Of a stretch of DNA of 64,000 bases, positions 15,992-24,535 are shown piece after piece. This stretch comes from Streptacidiphilus jeojiense (GTDB lineage: Bacteria > Actinomycetota > Actinomycetes > Streptomycetales > Streptomycetaceae), in assembly GCF_000719095.1 (NCBI RefSeq), contig NZ_JOEH01000026.1:1-64000 (forward strand). The letters run 5' to 3'. Each line of letters opens with the position of its first letter. The first letter of the stretch is position 1. The position numbers were made by a program, and so were the translations under genes. Below the pieces are notes generated by a model. It was not told where the DNA came from, made no database searches, and saw only the letters and a program-made list of their open reading frames with translations.

Positions 15992-16453
15992 ATGCCCGCC
16001 TCCCTGCGCACCGGACACGTCGGCATCAACGTCACCGACCTGGACCGCTCGGTCGCCTTCTACCGCGACGTCCTCGGCCTGCACGTACTCGGCGGCTCGG
16101 CCCCCGGCACCGCGCCCGAACGCCGCGTCGCCCAGCTGGGGAAGGACGGGTCGCTGGTGCTCACCATCTGGCAGCAGGCCGCCGGAGCCCACCAGCGCGA
16201 CCAGGCCGGGCTGCACCACCTCGCCTTCGAGGTCGACACCGTGGAGGAGGTGCGCGAGGCTGAGTGGGCGCTGAAGGAGCGCGGCGCGACCTTCCAGTAC
16301 GACGGCGTCGTCCCGCACGGCGAGGGCCGCGACTCCGGCGGGGTCTTCTTCAGCGACCCGGACGGGACGCGCCTGGAGGTCTTCACCGTCAGCGGCGTCG
16401 CGGGGGAGGGCAAGGCCCCGTTCGCCGACGCCCCCACCTGCGGCTTCTTCTAG
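15992..16453 (+). CDS. VOC-family (glyoxalase/dioxygenase-fold) protein
   Basis: A 153-residue protein with paired beta-alpha-beta-beta-beta modules. GHVGINVTDLDRSVAFYRDVLGL opens the first module, with His8 as a metal ligand. LHHLAFEVDTVEEV opens the second, and FFSDPDGTRLEVF carries the terminal Glu ligand. Members include glyoxalases, extradiol dioxygenases and resistance proteins. The ATG at 15992 follows AATAGGAGCC. The next gene starts 3 bp after the stop codon, so these two are co-translated. Confidence 0.9.
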   Translation: MPASLRTGHVGINVTDLDRSVAFYRDVLGLHVLGGSAPGTAPERRVAQLGKDGSLVLTIWQQAAGAHQRDQAGLHHLAFEVDTVEEVREAEWALKERGATFQYDGVVPHGEGRDSGGVFFSDPDGTRLEVFTVSGVAGEGKAPFADAPTCGFF

Positions 16454-16456
16454 GCC

Positions 16457-17362
16457 ATGGTCACCGTGCCCACGGCGGGCTACCACGCCGGCGAGCGCGC
16501 AGCGCAGGCGCGCACCGGGGAGACCGAGCGGGCCGAGCACCTCGGCCGCAGCATCCGCGACACCGTGCCGGCGGTCGCCGCAAGCTTCCTGGCGCAGCGT
16601 CAACTACTGGTCGTCGGCGCCGCGGACGCGGACGGCCGGATGTGGGCGACGGTGCTCGCCGGCGAGCCGGGCTTCGTCTCCGTCCCCGACGAGCGGACGC
16701 TGAGCGTCGCAGCCCTGCCACATCCGGACGACCCGCTGCGCGATGCCCTGCGCGGCCCGGCCACCCAGGTGGGCACGATCGCACTCGAATCGGCCACCCG
16801 ACGGCGGATGCGCGTCAACGGAACCGCGCAGGCACGGGATGGCGGCTTCCTGCTGCACGCCGAGCAGGTCTTCTCCAACTGCCCCAAGTACATCCAGAAG
16901 CGCGTCCCGGTTCCGGCAACCCCGACCGCCGCGCCAGGGCCGGGGCGGCGGGGACGGGAGCTGACAACGGCTCAACGGCTCGTCATCGGCACCGCGGACA
17001 CCTTCTTCCTCGCCACCGCGGACCGCGAGGGGCAGGCAGACGCCTCGCACCGGGGCGGCAACCCGGGCTTCGTCGAGTCCCTCTCCCCGACCACGCTGCG
17101 CTGGCACGAGTACCCGGGCAACGGCGCCTACATGACGCTGGGCAACCTCGAACTGAACCCGCGCGCCGGGCTGGCCTTCCCCGACTGGGAGACGGGCGAC
17201 CTGCTGCTGCTCACCGGTACGGCCCGGACCGACTGGCAACAGCGGTCGGTCACCTTCCACCTGACGGCGGTGGTCGACCTGCCCGGTGCCATGCCCCTGC
17301 GCTGGAGCGAACCGCAGTACTCACCCGCCAACCCGCCACTGAGCGTCAACAGTTGCCGCTGA
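16457..17362 (+). CDS. Pyridoxamine 5'-phosphate oxidase-like flavoprotein
   Basis: A 301-residue protein with two split-barrel flavin-binding regions. The first (about residues 40-125) includes VVGAADADGRMWATVLAGEPGF. The second (about 170-275) includes FFLATADREGQADASHRGGNPGF, typical of PNPOx-like FMN enzymes. Proteins of this layout are annotated as pyridoxamine 5'-phosphate oxidase family, but true PNPO activity is unlikely. It is coupled to the VOC gene and controlled with it. Its 3' end overlaps a convergent lipoprotein gene by 17 bp. Confidence 0.87.
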   Translation: MVTVPTAGYHAGERAAQARTGETERAEHLGRSIRDTVPAVAASFLAQRQLLVVGAADADGRMWATVLAGEPGFVSVPDERTLSVAALPHPDDPLRDALRGPATQVGTIALESATRRRMRVNGTAQARDGGFLLHAEQVFSNCPKYIQKRVPVPATPTAAPGPGRRGRELTTAQRLVIGTADTFFLATADREGQADASHRGGNPGFVESLSPTTLRWHEYPGNGAYMTLGNLELNPRAGLAFPDWETGDLLLLTGTARTDWQQRSVTFHLTAVVDLPGAMPLRWSEPQYSPANPPLSVNSCR

Positions 17363-17852
17363 GCGGCTCCACCGTTACGGAGGACCCGGTCTTGAGGCCC
17401 AGCGCCTGCAGGTAGTCCCCCTGGTTCACCCGGTACCAGACGTTGTCCGGGCCGCTCGCACCGCCGACATCGTCCAGCTCCGTGCACCAGTTCTCCGGCC
17501 GGACGACCTTGCGGTAGGTCTCGGTGCCCTGCTGCACCTGGGTGCAGACGGTGTGCTCCTCGTTGGTGTACGTGGTGCGCTTCTTGCTCCCGGAGCCGGT
17601 GGTGTGCCGCACCCGTTCGGTCTCGGTGCGGCAGCGGCGGACCATGTGCGGCCGGGTGGCGGTGCGGGCCAGCAGTGTGACGTGGCGGGTGGCCACCAGG
17701 CGACCGGTGACCGTAGTAGGGCTGGGCGCGACTTCCGCGGACGCGCCGTCAGCACTGGCGCCGCCGGTGGCGTCGCAGCCGCAGAGCAGCACCATTGCCG
17801 CCACCGCCGCCGCCACCGAACGAATTGCCACCCCGCGCGCGAAACCCTGCAC
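17346..17852 (-). CDS. Putative lipoprotein of unknown function
   Basis: A 168-residue exported protein. The N-terminal segment VAIRSVAAAVAAMVLLCGCDA ends in an LCGC lipobox, with Cys26 as the lipidated residue. The mature part has three more cysteines before the C-terminal one (in VRRCRTE, HTVCTQ and ENWCTEL), so disulphides are likely outside the membrane. Basic patches (SGSKKRTTY) suggest surface contact with a polymer or membrane. I do not recognise a named domain. Confidence 0.7.
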   Translation of the reverse strand: MQGFARGVAIRSVAAAVAAMVLLCGCDATGGASADGASAEVAPSPTTVTGRLVATRHVTLLARTATRPHMVRRCRTETERVRHTTGSGSKKRTTYTNEEHTVCTQVQQGTETYRKVVRPENWCTELDDVGGASGPDNVWYRVNQGDYLQALGLKTGSSVTVEPLSGNC

Positions 17853-18041
17853 GTCCCCTACCTCTACACCTGTGACCAGTGGTTCTTTAGATGCGGAAGC
17901 ATATCGTCCGACTGGGCGGCCCGAGAGCCGGTCCCTTCGTCGAGCAGTGGGCCGGAGCCGCGCTAGTGTTCGGCTCCGGGCCCTGGCTGCGGCTGTTCAG
18001 GGGCGCTGTACGCAACCTCGACCCCAAGGAACGCCGAGCCG

Positions 18042-18677
18042 ATGACGCAGACCCCGCTCGCCAGCACCGTGAGCGCTCCCGAGCAGGACGGCCCGGAGAC
18101 GGACACCGCCCTCAGGTGGGCCCGCTTCCTGACCCGAGCCGTGGACCCGACGAACATCGTGCTCGGGGTGATGCTGGGCTTCGGCGCGGTCCGCTACGGG
18201 CTGTCAGGTGCCGTGTGGGGGCTGGTCGGTGCGTTGTTCTCCGCGGTCCTTCCGCAACTGGGCATCACGGCCGGGGTACGACGCGGCCGGGTGGGTGACC
18301 GGTACGTCGGCGACCGGGCCAGGCGGGTGGTGATCCTGCCGTTGATCATGGTGTCGGTGGGTGTTGGGCTCGCCCTGATGTACTTCGGCGGTGCACCGCG
18401 CCCGCTGACCGCGATGATCCTGGGTCAGTTCGCGACGATGGTCCCGGTCACTGCCATCACCACCCGGTGGAAGATCTCGATCCACACCAGCGCAGGAGGC
18501 GGCGCGGTCGCCATGCTGGCGGTGGCCTTCGGCGCGTGGGCCCTGCTCGGCTACGCCGTCGTGGCCGCAGTGGGGTGGTCGCGGGTGGTGCTGCGGGACC
18601 ACACCCGCGCCCAGTGCCTGGCCGGAGCCGTGCTCGGGTCCCTGGTCGCCGGCTCGGTCTTCTGGGCGGCGCGCTGA
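18042..18677 (+). CDS. PAP2-like integral membrane protein
   Basis: A 211-residue protein with about five to six membrane segments from residue 38 on. A late segment SRVVLRDHTRAQCLAGAVLG resembles motif 3 of PAP2 lipid phosphatases (SR-x5-H). The final Asp of that motif is Gln here, and the motif 2 region reads HTSAGG instead of PSGH. A clear motif 1 (KxxxxxxRP) is absent. It may be a catalytically divergent PAP2 protein that handles prenyl- or phospholipid phosphates. No operon partner is evident. Confidence 0.6.
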   Translation: MTQTPLASTVSAPEQDGPETDTALRWARFLTRAVDPTNIVLGVMLGFGAVRYGLSGAVWGLVGALFSAVLPQLGITAGVRRGRVGDRYVGDRARRVVILPLIMVSVGVGLALMYFGGAPRPLTAMILGQFATMVPVTAITTRWKISIHTSAGGGAVAMLAVAFGAWALLGYAVVAAVGWSRVVLRDHTRAQCLAGAVLGSLVAGSVFWAAR

Positions 18678-18832
18678 GCGCAGGGGCACTGAGCGGATCG
18701 GGGCGACGCCGCCACCCCTGGCCGGTATTGAGCCGGAATTGCGCACGGAACGCCCTAGCCTGGGCAGACGCAGTGCGCAGCACCCTCTCTCTCAATGACC
18801 GGTGACAACCCAGTGCGGAGCGGGACGAGACC

Positions 18833-19438
18833 TTGAGAATCTATTCGCAGATCCCTGCACGCAGGACCCGTCAGGTCGTGGCCGACCTGCTGGCCCTGGC
18901 CGTGATCGCGGTGTCGGTGTGGTTCGCCCTGCTGATCCATGACGTGATCATGCGGCTGGCCGCTCCGGGGCGGGCGGCGCAGAGCGCCGGTGACCAGCTC
19001 GCCGGCGGACTGAACGACGCGGGCAACGCCGCGGCCAGGGTGCCGCTGGTGGGGGACACCCTGAAGCGGCCGCTGCTGTCGGCGGCCGGGGCCGGCAACG
19101 GCCTGGCCTCGGCGGGCGAGTCGGTGCAGCACACGGTCAGTCACCTGGCGTTCCTGGTGGCGTTCGTGCTGATCGCGGTGCCGGTACTGCTGGTACTGCT
19201 GGTCTGGCTGCCGCCCCGGATCCACTGGATCCGCGGAACGGTCAACGCTCGCCGACTGCTGGACGCCCCCGGCGGCGCCGACCTCTTCGCGCTCCGGGCG
19301 CTCACCGGCCCGCTGCGCAACCTGGCCACGGTCGAGATCCCGCCCGGCGGCCTGGCCGACGCCTGGCGCCGGGGCGACGCGTCCGTGATCGACGACCTCA
19401 GCCGCATCGGCCTGAAGCAGGTCGGGCTGCGCCCGTGA
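18833..19438 (+). CDS. Membrane protein with two transmembrane segments and a large loop
   Basis: A 201-residue protein. The first membrane segment is at about residues 18-38 (LLALAVIAVSVWFALLIHDV) and the second at about 103-124 (LAFLVAFVLIAVPVLLVLLVW). They flank an Ala/Gly-rich 65-residue extracytoplasmic loop. The C-terminal 75 residues are cytoplasmic and contain LLDAPGGADLFALRALTG. I have seen this architecture in conserved Streptomyces proteins of unknown function. The start is a TTG at 18833 preceded by a purine-rich GGGACGAGA. Function is not assigned. Confidence 0.65.
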   Translation: MRIYSQIPARRTRQVVADLLALAVIAVSVWFALLIHDVIMRLAAPGRAAQSAGDQLAGGLNDAGNAAARVPLVGDTLKRPLLSAAGAGNGLASAGESVQHTVSHLAFLVAFVLIAVPVLLVLLVWLPPRIHWIRGTVNARRLLDAPGGADLFALRALTGPLRNLATVEIPPGGLADAWRRGDASVIDDLSRIGLKQVGLRP

Positions 19439-19466
19439 CGCCCCCCGCCGCGCCCCGGGATCCGCC

Positions 19467-20147
19467 TCAACGGGTCCCGGGCGGAGTCCCTCCGTCGCGC
19501 GGGACGGCCATGAGGTAGGCGAGGACGGCGAGTACGCGGCGGTTGTCGTCGTCGGAGGGGGCCAGGTCCAGCTTGGTGAAGATGCTGGTGCTGTGCTTGG
19601 ACACGGCCTTCTCGCTGATGAAGAGCCGGTGCGCGACCGCGCTGTTGGAGCGCCCTTCGGCCATCAGCTCCAGGACCTGGCGCTCCCGGTCGGTGAGCCG
19701 GGACAGCGGTTCGCTGCGCCCGCTGCGGCCGAACAGCTTGGTGACCACCTCGGGATCCATGACGGTGCCGCCGCCGGCGACCGTACGGATCACGTCGACG
19801 AACTGGCCGTCGCTGAACACCCGGTCCTTGAGCAGGTAGCCGACCCCTCCGGCCTGGTCGGCGAGCAGTTCCCGGGCGTAGATCTGCTCGACGTACTGCG
19901 ACAGCAGCAGGATCGGCAGACCGGGGATCTGCTGCCGCGCGGACAGTGCCGCGCGGAGCCCGTCGTCGGTGTGGGTGGGCGGCAGCCGGATGTCCACGAT
20001 CGCCAGGTCCGGCCGGAACTCCAGGAGTGCGGCCAGCAGGCCCGGCGCGCTGTCGGTGGCCGCCGCGATCTCGAACCCACGGGCCTTGAGGAGCCTGACC
20101 AGCCCTTCGCGGAGCAGGAAGAGGTCCTCCGCGACGACTATCCGCAC
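19467..20147 (-). CDS. LuxR-type response regulator
   Basis: A 226-residue response regulator. The receiver domain starts VRIVVAEDLFLLREGL and carries the phospho-acceptor in LAIVDIRLPPTHTDDG and LLKDRVF near the end. The HTH contains LTDRERQVLELMAEGRSNS then AVAHRLFISEKAVSKH. The extended loop after the acidic pocket (PPTHTDDGLRAA) is typical of the Streptomyces subgroup paired with large DesK-like kinases. The GTG at 20147 lies inside the last codons of the kinase gene, giving a 10-bp overlap and a clear operon. Confidence 0.92.
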   Translation of the reverse strand: MRIVVAEDLFLLREGLVRLLKARGFEIAAATDSAPGLLAALLEFRPDLAIVDIRLPPTHTDDGLRAALSARQQIPGLPILLLSQYVEQIYARELLADQAGGVGYLLKDRVFSDGQFVDVIRTVAGGGTVMDPEVVTKLFGRSGRSEPLSRLTDRERQVLELMAEGRSNSAVAHRLFISEKAVSKHSTSIFTKLDLAPSDDDNRRVLAVLAYLMAVPRDGGTPPGTR

Positions 20148-21763
20148 GGCACCTCCATGACCACGATCGTCGGGCCCCCGGGCGGGCTGCTGATCGCCAG
20201 GATGCCATCGAAGGCCGCCAGCCGTCGCTCCACCCCGGCCAGTCCGCTGCCCGCGGCTGGATCGGCGCCGCCCACGCCGTCGTCGACCACCTCGATCCGC
20301 AACTGCCCGCCGGTCCGGGCCATCGAGATCCGCAGGCTGCTCGCCGAGGCGTGCCGGACGGCATTGGTGACCACCTCGGCGACGGCGAAGTAGCAGGCCG
20401 ACTCGATCGGGGCGCCGAGCTCTCCGAGCGGCTCGATCTCGGTCACGCAGGGCAGTGGCAGGTCCAGCGCCAGCGCCCGGACCGCCTCGCCCAGGCCCCG
20501 GTCGGCCAGCACCGGCGGGTAGATCCCGCGGACCAGGCTGCGCAGTTCCTCCAGCGCCGCCGCCGACGAGACCCGGGCCTCCGCGACCAGTGCGACGGCC
20601 TCCTGCGGGCTGCTGAGGAGGATCTCCTCGGCGGTCAGCAGGTTCATCCCGATGGCCACCAGCCGCCCCTGGGCGCCGTCGTGCAGGTCGCGCTCGATCC
20701 GGCGCAGCTCCGCGGCCGCGGAGCTGACCGCCTCGGCCCGGGTCTCGGTCAGCACCCGCACCCGCCGGGCGAGCGCCGGATCGGGCTCGCGCCCGAGCAG
20801 CCGCCTGGCGTCCGGCAGCACGGTCAGCGGCAGCAGCCGCAGTCCCAGGGCCAGCAGCAGCGTCCCCTGGATCCCGCCGAGCACCACCAGATGGTTGGCC
20901 GCGTCGGCGGAGAAGCCCGACACCGGCCAACTGCCGGCGCCGAAGGTCCGCACCACCAGGGAACGACCGAAGATGCCCTGGACGATGCCGTTCACGCCGA
21001 TCCCGAGCAGACCCAGGACCGCCAGGTCCGCCGCTGCCCGCGGCCTGCGCACCAGCAGGACCACGGTGGCCGCCAGGAGCGCCAGCCCGACGAAGTAGGC
21101 GGTCACCGCGCCACCGATCCCGGCGTCCGGCGGTGCGGCCGACCAGGGATCGAGGCTGGACAGGCCACCGAGCATCACCACGACGGCGGGCAGCAGCAGC
21201 GCCCAGCGCGCGGATCGTGCCGCCTCGTTCCCGGCCGGGCGCCCCGCCCTGCCCGCCGCCGGTCGGACCAGCCCGATTCCGGCGACTGCGGCCAGCACCA
21301 GGACGCCGAGGACCGCCGGCAGCAGATCCAGCCGCAGGGTGTGCCCGTGCGCGACCGCGTTCACCCCCACCAGCAGTTCACCGCTCGCGACCGCGACCAC
21401 CGGCAGCAGACCCGGCCTGGGCGCCGGCCCCTGCCGGAGCAGCATGGTCGCCAGCAGGCCCGCCAGCAGCAGCGCCACCGGGAGCACCCCGACCGAGGCC
21501 AGGTCCGGTACGTTCACGAAGACCGAGTTGCCGTGCGCTCCGGGGTTGTGCAGGTCCACCACCAGCACGGACACGCTGCCGTAGGCGGCCATGCCCACCA
21601 GCGCGGCGAGGACCGGCCAGCCGATCCGCGTGACCGGACCCGCCGCTCGCACCGGGCGCTCCGGCGCCCGCTCCACCCTGAAGGCCGCCAGCGCGCAGAG
21701 CGCGGTCAACGCCATGATCACGCCCTGCGGCCAGGCCCCTGTGGGCATCGGAAACGGCCACAT
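20138..21763 (-). CDS. Multi-pass sensor histidine kinase, HisKA_3
   Basis: A 541-residue kinase. Its N-terminal 300 residues hold about nine or ten membrane segments. The phospho-acceptor helix reads RIERDLHDGAQGRLVAIGM and an ATPase domain follows with VVDDGVGGADPAAGSGLAG. With so little extracytoplasmic sequence it probably senses membrane state or a hydrophobic ligand. It forms a pair with the overlapping response regulator and is divergent from the leucine-rich-repeat gene. Confidence 0.9.
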   Translation of the reverse strand: MWPFPMPTGAWPQGVIMALTALCALAAFRVERAPERPVRAAGPVTRIGWPVLAALVGMAAYGSVSVLVVDLHNPGAHGNSVFVNVPDLASVGVLPVALLLAGLLATMLLRQGPAPRPGLLPVVAVASGELLVGVNAVAHGHTLRLDLLPAVLGVLVLAAVAGIGLVRPAAGRAGRPAGNEAARSARWALLLPAVVVMLGGLSSLDPWSAAPPDAGIGGAVTAYFVGLALLAATVVLLVRRPRAAADLAVLGLLGIGVNGIVQGIFGRSLVVRTFGAGSWPVSGFSADAANHLVVLGGIQGTLLLALGLRLLPLTVLPDARRLLGREPDPALARRVRVLTETRAEAVSSAAAELRRIERDLHDGAQGRLVAIGMNLLTAEEILLSSPQEAVALVAEARVSSAAALEELRSLVRGIYPPVLADRGLGEAVRALALDLPLPCVTEIEPLGELGAPIESACYFAVAEVVTNAVRHASASSLRISMARTGGQLRIEVVDDGVGGADPAAGSGLAGVERRLAAFDGILAISSPPGGPTIVVMEVPCG

Positions 21764-21872
21764 AGTCGGCCCCCGTCCTGTCTCGTCCGGCTTCTCCCGG
21801 GCCGCACGCTGCGACCTGGGATCATGCTGCTGCCCGGACCGGGCGGACGCCATGGACCGGAACCCACTCACC

Positions 21873-21892
21873 AGGTAGGCCTACACCTACCT
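21873..21892. promoter_or_regulatory. Inverted repeat between kinase and LRR genes
   Basis: AGGTAGG-cctaca-CCTACCT is a perfect 7-bp inverted repeat in the 159-bp divergent intergenic region. It lies 31 bp before the LRR gene. A -10-like TAGGCT ends 7 bp before that ATG, which would give a nearly leaderless transcript. The repeat could be the target of the adjacent LuxR-type response regulator. That link is only positional. Confidence 0.4.
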
Positions 21893-21922
21893 CCGCCGGA
21901 ACCACCCCCTAGGCTGGTGCCC

Positions 21923-22966
21923 ATGACGGCAACGGGCTGGACCGGAATCGGCCGGGACGAACAGGGGGTCGTCACCCGGTTGTCAGCCCGGGGGCAGGGC
22001 CTTGCGGAGGTCCCGGCCCTGGGGCCGGAGGGACTCGGCCTGCTGCGCACTATCGACCTGTCGTTCACCACGATCGCCGACCTCCCCGGCGAGCTGAAGT
22101 CGCTGCCCTCGCTCACCGAACTGCGCCTGGACGGCAACGGGTTGGCGGCGGTCCCGGAGGTAGTGCTCCAGCTCCCGCAGCTCGAACTGCTCAGCCTCTA
22201 CCGGAACCGGCTGACCTCCGTGCCGGCGGCCATCGGGGGACTGCACACGCTGCGCACCCTGAACCTGGCGGACAATGAGCTCCAGGAGATCCCCGAGACG
22301 ATCGGAGGTCTCAGCGAGCTGCACACGCTCGATCTGGGGCACAACCGCATCGATTCGCTGCCCGACTCCATCGGCCGGCTCACCGGACTGAGCCGCTACC
22401 TCTACCTGAGCAACAATCAACTCACCTCAGTACCAGCAACATTGTGCGGACTGACCCGGCTGCGCTACCTCAACGTCACCGACAACCGGCTGACCGGCCT
22501 CCCGGCCCGCTTCGGCGACCTCGCCGCCCTGCAGGAGCTGCGGCTCTACCGCAACCGGCTGGCCTCGCTCCCCGAGTCGATCGGGGCCCTGTCCGACCTG
22601 CGCGAGGCCCATCTGATGGACAATGAGCTCACCACCCTGCCCGACTCCATCGGCGACCTCGCCGACCTGCGTGAACTCCGGCTGATGGACAACCGGTTGA
22701 GCGCGCTCCCGACGTCCCTCGGGAAGCTGCACCGGCTGACCCGGTTGGACCTGCGGAACAACAGCTTGAGCGCACTTCCGGAGTCGGTCGCCGAGCTGAC
22801 CGCGCTGACCCATCTGGATCTGCGCAACAACCGGCTCGATGACCTGCCCGCCGGGCTGGCCCACCTGCCGGCCCTGGAGAAGCTGGACCTGCGCTGGAAC
22901 CTCATCGACCCCTGGCCGGACTGGTTGCAGGGGCTGGAGCAGCGCGGATGCGCCGTCCTGCGGTGA
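21923..22966 (+). CDS. Leucine-rich-repeat protein
   Basis: A 347-residue protein made almost entirely of about twelve 23-residue leucine-rich repeats (pattern LPxLxxLxLxxNxLxxLPxxIGxL, for example LTELRLDGNGLAAVPE and LRELRLMDNRLSALPT). The repeats start near residue 40. There is no signal peptide, kinase, GTPase or membrane anchor, so it is probably a cytoplasmic protein-interaction scaffold. The plant-like LPxSIGxL pattern is frequent in bacterial intracellular LRR proteins. It is convergent with an ECF41 sigma gene (12-bp gap) and divergent from a two-component system. No partner can be named. Confidence 0.9.
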   Translation: MTATGWTGIGRDEQGVVTRLSARGQGLAEVPALGPEGLGLLRTIDLSFTTIADLPGELKSLPSLTELRLDGNGLAAVPEVVLQLPQLELLSLYRNRLTSVPAAIGGLHTLRTLNLADNELQEIPETIGGLSELHTLDLGHNRIDSLPDSIGRLTGLSRYLYLSNNQLTSVPATLCGLTRLRYLNVTDNRLTGLPARFGDLAALQELRLYRNRLASLPESIGALSDLREAHLMDNELTTLPDSIGDLADLRELRLMDNRLSALPTSLGKLHRLTRLDLRNNSLSALPESVAELTALTHLDLRNNRLDDLPAGLAHLPALEKLDLRWNLIDPWPDWLQGLEQRGCAVLR

Positions 22967-22978
22967 GCTGAGGGTGGA

Positions 22979-23911
22979 TCAGTTCCCCGGCAGCAGCGCG
23001 ACATCGGACACCGGTCCGAGGTGGCTGAGCTTGTCGGGGTTGGACACCGAGTGGACCGCCCGGATCGCACCGTCGACGATCTCGAGTTCCAGCACGCTGG
23101 CCACCCGCCCCTGGGAGTCGGACAGCACCGCGCCGGGACGGCCGTTGACCAAGGCCGGCTGCAGCGAGACGCCGACCCTCCCGGTACGGCGGAACCCGCC
23201 GATGAGCAGTTGGGCGACGCGCCGCAGTCCGGTCAGCGACGTGCCGATGGCCCGGGCCTTGCCGCCGCCGTCGCCGTGGAAGACGACCTCGGGCGCGAGC
23301 ATGGCGAGCAGCGCGTCCAAGTCGCCGCCCGCGGTGGCCGCGAAGAACCTGCGGGCGAGTTCCTCGCCCTCCGCGCGCCGGGCCGGTGGCGGCGGGCTGT
23401 CGACCTCATGCCCTTCGGCGGCCAGGTGCTTCCTGGCCCGGGCGAAGATCTGCCGACAGTTGGTCTCGGACTTGCCGACGGCGGCCGCCAGGTCCGGATA
23501 GCCGTACCCGAAGGCCTCGCGCAGCAGGAACACCGCCCGCTCCACCGGGGAGAGGGCCTCCAACAGCACCAGGAACGCCATCGACAGCGAGTCGGCCAGC
23601 TCGGCGTACTCGGCCGGCCCCGGCCGGTCGGCGGATACGACGACCGGCTCGGGCAGCCACTCGCCGACGTAGGACTCCCGGCGAACCCGGGCCGAGCCCA
23701 GGTAGTTGATCCCCAGGCGGGTCACCGAGGTGGTGAGATACGCCTTCAGTTCGAGGATCTCGGTGCCCGCCTGCTGCGCCCGGGTCACGCTGAGGAAGGC
23801 GTCCTGGACGATGTCCTCGGCGTCGCCCACGGAACCGGTCATCCCGTAGGCGATGGAGAACAGCAGCGGCCGGTAGTCGGCCATGTCCGTCGCAACTGCT
23901 GTGCCTGGCAC
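22979..23911 (-). CDS. ECF41-group RNA polymerase sigma factor
   Basis: A 310-residue sigma factor with region 2 (YRPLLFSIAYGMTGSVGDAE, residues 13-75), region 4 (LSPVERAVFLLREAFGYGYP, about 120-180) and a fused SnoaL-like C-terminal domain. The ECF41 hallmarks are present: YVGEWLPEP in the linker, DGGGK in the C-terminal domain and NPDKL near the end. In this group the fused domain modulates activity in place of an anti-sigma factor. The GTG start follows GAGGAGATC. A DoxX-like gene on the other strand has a matching promoter and is the likely target. Confidence 0.95.
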   Translation of the reverse strand: MPGTAVATDMADYRPLLFSIAYGMTGSVGDAEDIVQDAFLSVTRAQQAGTEILELKAYLTTSVTRLGINYLGSARVRRESYVGEWLPEPVVVSADRPGPAEYAELADSLSMAFLVLLEALSPVERAVFLLREAFGYGYPDLAAAVGKSETNCRQIFARARKHLAAEGHEVDSPPPPARRAEGEELARRFFAATAGGDLDALLAMLAPEVVFHGDGGGKARAIGTSLTGLRRVAQLLIGGFRRTGRVGVSLQPALVNGRPGAVLSDSQGRVASVLELEIVDGAIRAVHSVSNPDKLSHLGPVSDVALLPGN

Positions 23912-23997
23912 GGGATCTCCTCGCTCTGTCTGCGCAGCAGGTTATCCGAGGCGCGGGCCCGGCCGCGCCGGCGGGAGACGCAGGTCACATCCGCTGC

Positions 23998-24024
23998 TGT
24001 CACAGCTCGACGGGGTGCCCTGTC
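23998..24024 (+). promoter_or_regulatory. ECF41-type promoter for the DoxX-like gene
   Basis: TGTCACA at 23998-24004, a 16-bp spacer and TGTC at 24021-24024 match the reported ECF41 promoter pattern (TGTCACA, 16 bp, CGTC) except for one -10 base. It lies 59 bp before the DoxX-like start, giving a leader of about 50 nt, and faces away from the adjacent ECF41 gene. Confidence 0.8.
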
Positions 24025-24083
24025 TCAGAGGGACGACAGCAGACAACGGACATCGGACCACGGACCCCGCAAGGAGACACGTC

Positions 24084-24470
24084 GTGAACATCGCTCTGTG
24101 GATCGTCGCCGGAGTGCTCGCCGCCGCCTACTTCCTCGGCGGCGGCTACAAGGTCGTCACGCCGAAGGAGAAGATCGCGGCGGCCGGGCACAGCGCGCAG
24201 TGGGTCGAGGACTTCAGCAGCGGTGGCGTGAAGGCCATCGGGACCCTCGAAGTACTGGCCGCGCTGGGCCTGATCCTGCCCGCCGTGCTCGACATCGCGC
24301 CGGTACTGGTGCCGCTGGCGGCGCTCGGCCTGGTGCTGATCATGGCCGGTGCCACGGCCACCCGGATCAGGCGGCACGAGGCCGCCCTGGTGCTGGTGGA
24401 CCTGACCTATCTCGTCCTGGCCGGCTTCGTCGTGTGGGGCCGTTTCGGCCCCGCTGCCTTCGGCGGCTGA
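24084..24470 (+). CDS. DoxX-like membrane protein
   Basis: A 128-residue protein with four membrane segments (about residues 3-22, 50-68, 72-90 and 100-120). It has the DoxX-family features AAYFLGGGYKVVTPKEKIA and GTLEVLAALGLILPA. DoxX-like proteins associate with oxidative-stress or respiratory functions, and they are a recurrent target next to ECF41 sigma genes. The GTG at 24084 follows AAGGAGACAC. It is the likely regulon member of the divergent sigma factor. Confidence 0.85.
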   Translation: MNIALWIVAGVLAAAYFLGGGYKVVTPKEKIAAAGHSAQWVEDFSSGGVKAIGTLEVLAALGLILPAVLDIAPVLVPLAALGLVLIMAGATATRIRRHEAALVLVDLTYLVLAGFVVWGRFGPAAFGG

Positions 24471-24499
24471 GGAGCGGAAAGAACAGGACTAGACAGCTA

Positions 24500-24526
24500 T
24501 AGACATGTCTAGATAGGTATGCCTAT
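24500..24526. promoter_or_regulatory. Candidate GntR operators
   Basis: The perfect 12-bp palindrome TAGACATGTCTA (24500-24511) is followed directly by ATAGG-TATG-CCTAT (24513-24526). Both lie within 36 bp of the GntR-gene start in an AT-rich patch that stands out from the GC-rich surroundings. Autoregulation by the GntR protein and control of the downstream operon is the likely role. Confidence 0.6.
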
Positions 24527-24535
24527 CGTGAGGGC

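Noticed and set aside
20351..21922. Frame extending the LRR gene upstream by more than 500 codons
   Set aside because: The upstream part is antisense to a kinase gene and is His/Arg/Gln-rich. The LRR gene starts at ATG 21923, where the repeat protein begins.
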